Shown here: piece after piece, positions 4,500 to 5,566 of the stretch
Numbering within the stretch: the stretch's first letter is position 1
Layout of the letters: every line of letters starts with the position of its first letter
Assembly: GCA_019689515.1 (NCBI GenBank)
Contig: JADGHI010000282.1
Location: 1-5,566, forward strand
From: Acetobacteraceae bacterium
GTDB taxonomy: Bacteria > Pseudomonadota > Alphaproteobacteria > Acetobacterales > Acetobacteraceae
Direction of reading: 5' to 3'
Length of the DNA stretch: 5,566 bases
The notes under the pieces: generated by a model
Seen by the model: only the letters and a program-made list of their open reading frames with translations
What the model was told of the DNA's origin: nothing
The model's database searches: none
Made by a program: the position numbers and the translations under genes

Positions 4500-5566
4500 C
4501 GTCGGCCTTCCCGCCGCATCCGGTCCTCCAGTTCGCGCTCCTCGCGCGTCATGTTGTCGCGCCGCGCCGCGTTGCGCAGGTCGGTCGCGCGCAGCCGCGC
4601 CGGACCGGGCGGCAGCGCCTGCTCCGCCCGGCGTGCCAGCCGCCGCGCCGTCGGGTAGTCGCCATCCAGGAGCGCCTCCTCGGCGAGCGCGAGATCGGCC
4701 AGCGCCGGCTGCCCGGCCCTCCCCCGGGCTATGCCCAATTGGCGCCAGGTGAAGGCCGAGTCGCGCTCCAGCCGCAGGCTCGCCTCCAGCTCCTCGATCG
4801 CCTGACGGAGCATCGCCGGGTCTCCGGTCTCCATCAGGGCCCGCCCGTAGGAGGTGCGGATCAGCGGCTGCGCCGGGGCGAGCCGCACTGCCTCGCGGTA
4901 GGCAGCGACCGCCTCGCGCGGCCGGCCACCCTCGAACAGCACCTGTCCCTTCATTTCGTGCAGCCAGGGGCTCGAGGGCTGCTCGCGGATCAGCTCGTCG
5001 AGCATCCGCGCCGCCTCGTCGATCCGGCCGGAGCGGAAGTACTGGATCGCCCGCGCATAGCGTGCCGGGGCGGAGCGGTCGCGCTCCGGATAGCGCCGCC
5101 AGACGACGCTGCCGCTTTCCAGGAAGCCGTCCAGCTTCGCTCGCACCATCGCGAAGCCGGCTTCGATCGAGGCCGGCAACGGCGCGTCGGCGTAGCGGCT
5201 GCGGCCGAGCTGCTCGCGCACGAATTCCAGCCGGTCGCGCGAGAGCGGATGGGTGCGCAGATAGGGGTCCTGGCGGGAGACCGAGAGCAGCTCCTGGTCC
5301 TGCAGCCGTTGCAGCAGGCGTTCCAGCCCGCGCGGCGACCAGCCGTTGCGCTCGAGCAGGGTGACGGCTGCCTGGTCCGCCGCCTGCTCCTGCTGGCGGC
5401 TGAAAGCGTAGAGCTCGTTCATCGCGACGGCCTGGCCGCCGAGCGCGATCGCCGCCGCCGCGTCGCCGCGCCCGCTCGCCGCCGCCGCGGCGCCGCCGAG
5501 CAGCATCGCCACGATCGAGCGGATCATCGCCGCCCGCATCTGTTCCGGCACGGTGTCGTATACACA
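4496..5566 (-). CDS. M48 family metalloprotease with C-terminal TPRs (BepA/YfgC-like), N-terminus missing
   Basis: The frame is open from the right edge to TGA 4498-4496. The codons beyond about 5551 are adaptor, and the apparent GTG at 5551 is not a true start. Counting from that GTG, a hydrophobic Ala/Leu/Gly segment (9-27) precedes the M48 signature SRQQEQAAD (51-59), where Glu55 is the expected third zinc ligand and Asp59 the conserved partner. HPLSRDRL (101-108) is another typical M48 motif. TPRs follow at about 162-195, 196-229, 230-266 and 267-300, then a charged Arg/Glu-rich tail. The HExxH helix and signal peptide must lie just beyond the edge; whole proteins of this type have about 450-490 residues. 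BepA-type proteases act in the periplasm, degrading or helping fold outer-membrane proteins such as LptD. This gene is coupled to the downstream DsbA-like gene by the 4-base GTGA overlap. Confidence 0.9.
   Translation of the reverse strand, partial: CVYDTVPEQMRAAMIRSIVAMLLGGAAAAASGRGDAAAAIALGGQAVAMNELYAFSRQQEQAADQAAVTLLERNGWSPRGLERLLQRLQDQELLSVSRQDPYLRTHPLSRDRLEFVREQLGRSRYADAPLPASIEAGFAMVRAKLDGFLESGSVVWRRYPERDRSAPARYARAIQYFRSGRIDEAARMLDELIREQPSSPWLHEMKGQVLFEGGRPREAVAAYREAVRLAPAQPLIRTSYGRALMETGDPAMLRQAIEELEASLRLERDSAFTWRQLGIARGRAGQPALADLALAEEALLDGDYPTARRLARRAEQALPPGPARLRATDLRNAARRDNMTREERELEDRMRREGRR
4506..4511 (-). promoter_or_regulatory. Ribosome binding site of the DsbA-like gene, inside the protease gene
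   Basis: GGAAGG on the minus strand, 6 bases before GTG 4499. It supports the GTG start that overlaps the protease stop codon, so the two genes are read from one message. Confidence 0.6.
5551..5566. other. Degraded Tn5 mosaic-end (Nextera) remnant at the right edge
   Basis: Read on the minus strand from the edge, the first 8 bases TGTGTATA match the mosaic end exactly and the next 8 match at 5 of 8 positions (CGACACCG against AGAGACAG). Together with the clear adaptor at the left edge, this makes a library artefact likely. The native protease sequence probably begins near 5550. Confidence 0.75.

Noticed and set aside
2499..4658. Plus-strand open frame of 719 codons
   Set aside because: It runs antisense through the MBL-fold and DsbA-like genes and the gap, is low-complexity Arg/Pro/Ala-rich, and has no recognisable domain.

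Overview
The window looks like a short contig from a high-GC Gram-negative bacterium. By eye it is roughly 70 percent G+C, with codon third positions almost always G or C. A periplasmic M48 protease with TPRs, overlapping a Sec-exported DsbA-type protein with a ScsC-like N-terminus, fits an alphaproteobacterium, perhaps Acetobacteraceae/Roseomonas-like. That placement is inference from gene types and composition, not from a marker gene. All four genes lie on the minus strand, so transcription runs from right to left.

Right part (about 5550 down to 3708): a two-gene unit. A BepA/YfgC-like M48 metalloprotease has lost its N-terminus and HExxH motif at the contig edge but keeps the third zinc ligand region and about four TPRs. 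It overlaps by 4 bases (GTGA) with a 263-residue DsbA/ScsC-like protein carrying CGYC. Both are probably envelope proteins acting in protein quality control and disulfide chemistry.

Middle (3707 to 2410): a 90-base gap with two small inverted repeats, then a 273-residue protein with an N-terminal rubredoxin-like zinc ribbon and a metallo-beta-lactamase fold whose usual HxHxDH motif reads HPHYYS. A 386-base non-coding stretch follows. It contains an 84-base nested imperfect inverted repeat (2527-2610), a 14-base palindrome and alternating GGAGG/CCTCC arms. I see no convincing gene there.

Left part (2409 to the edge): the largest gene, an almost full-length glycoside hydrolase family 65 protein (disaccharide phosphorylase type). 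It is open from its ATG to the edge with no stop codon. I translated it codon by codon: 803 codons without interruption, of which about the last ten are adaptor-derived. Its catalytic GPDEY motif is present.

Both ends carry degraded Nextera (Tn5 mosaic-end) adaptor sequence, at 1-31 and about 5551-5566. The contig ends are therefore partly artificial, and the start or end of any gene there should not be trusted. I found no tRNA, rRNA, CRISPR array, transposase or phage gene. The unexplained signals are the intergenic hairpin, a 19-base CG dinucleotide tract inside the GH65 gene, and the changed metal site of the MBL-fold protein.
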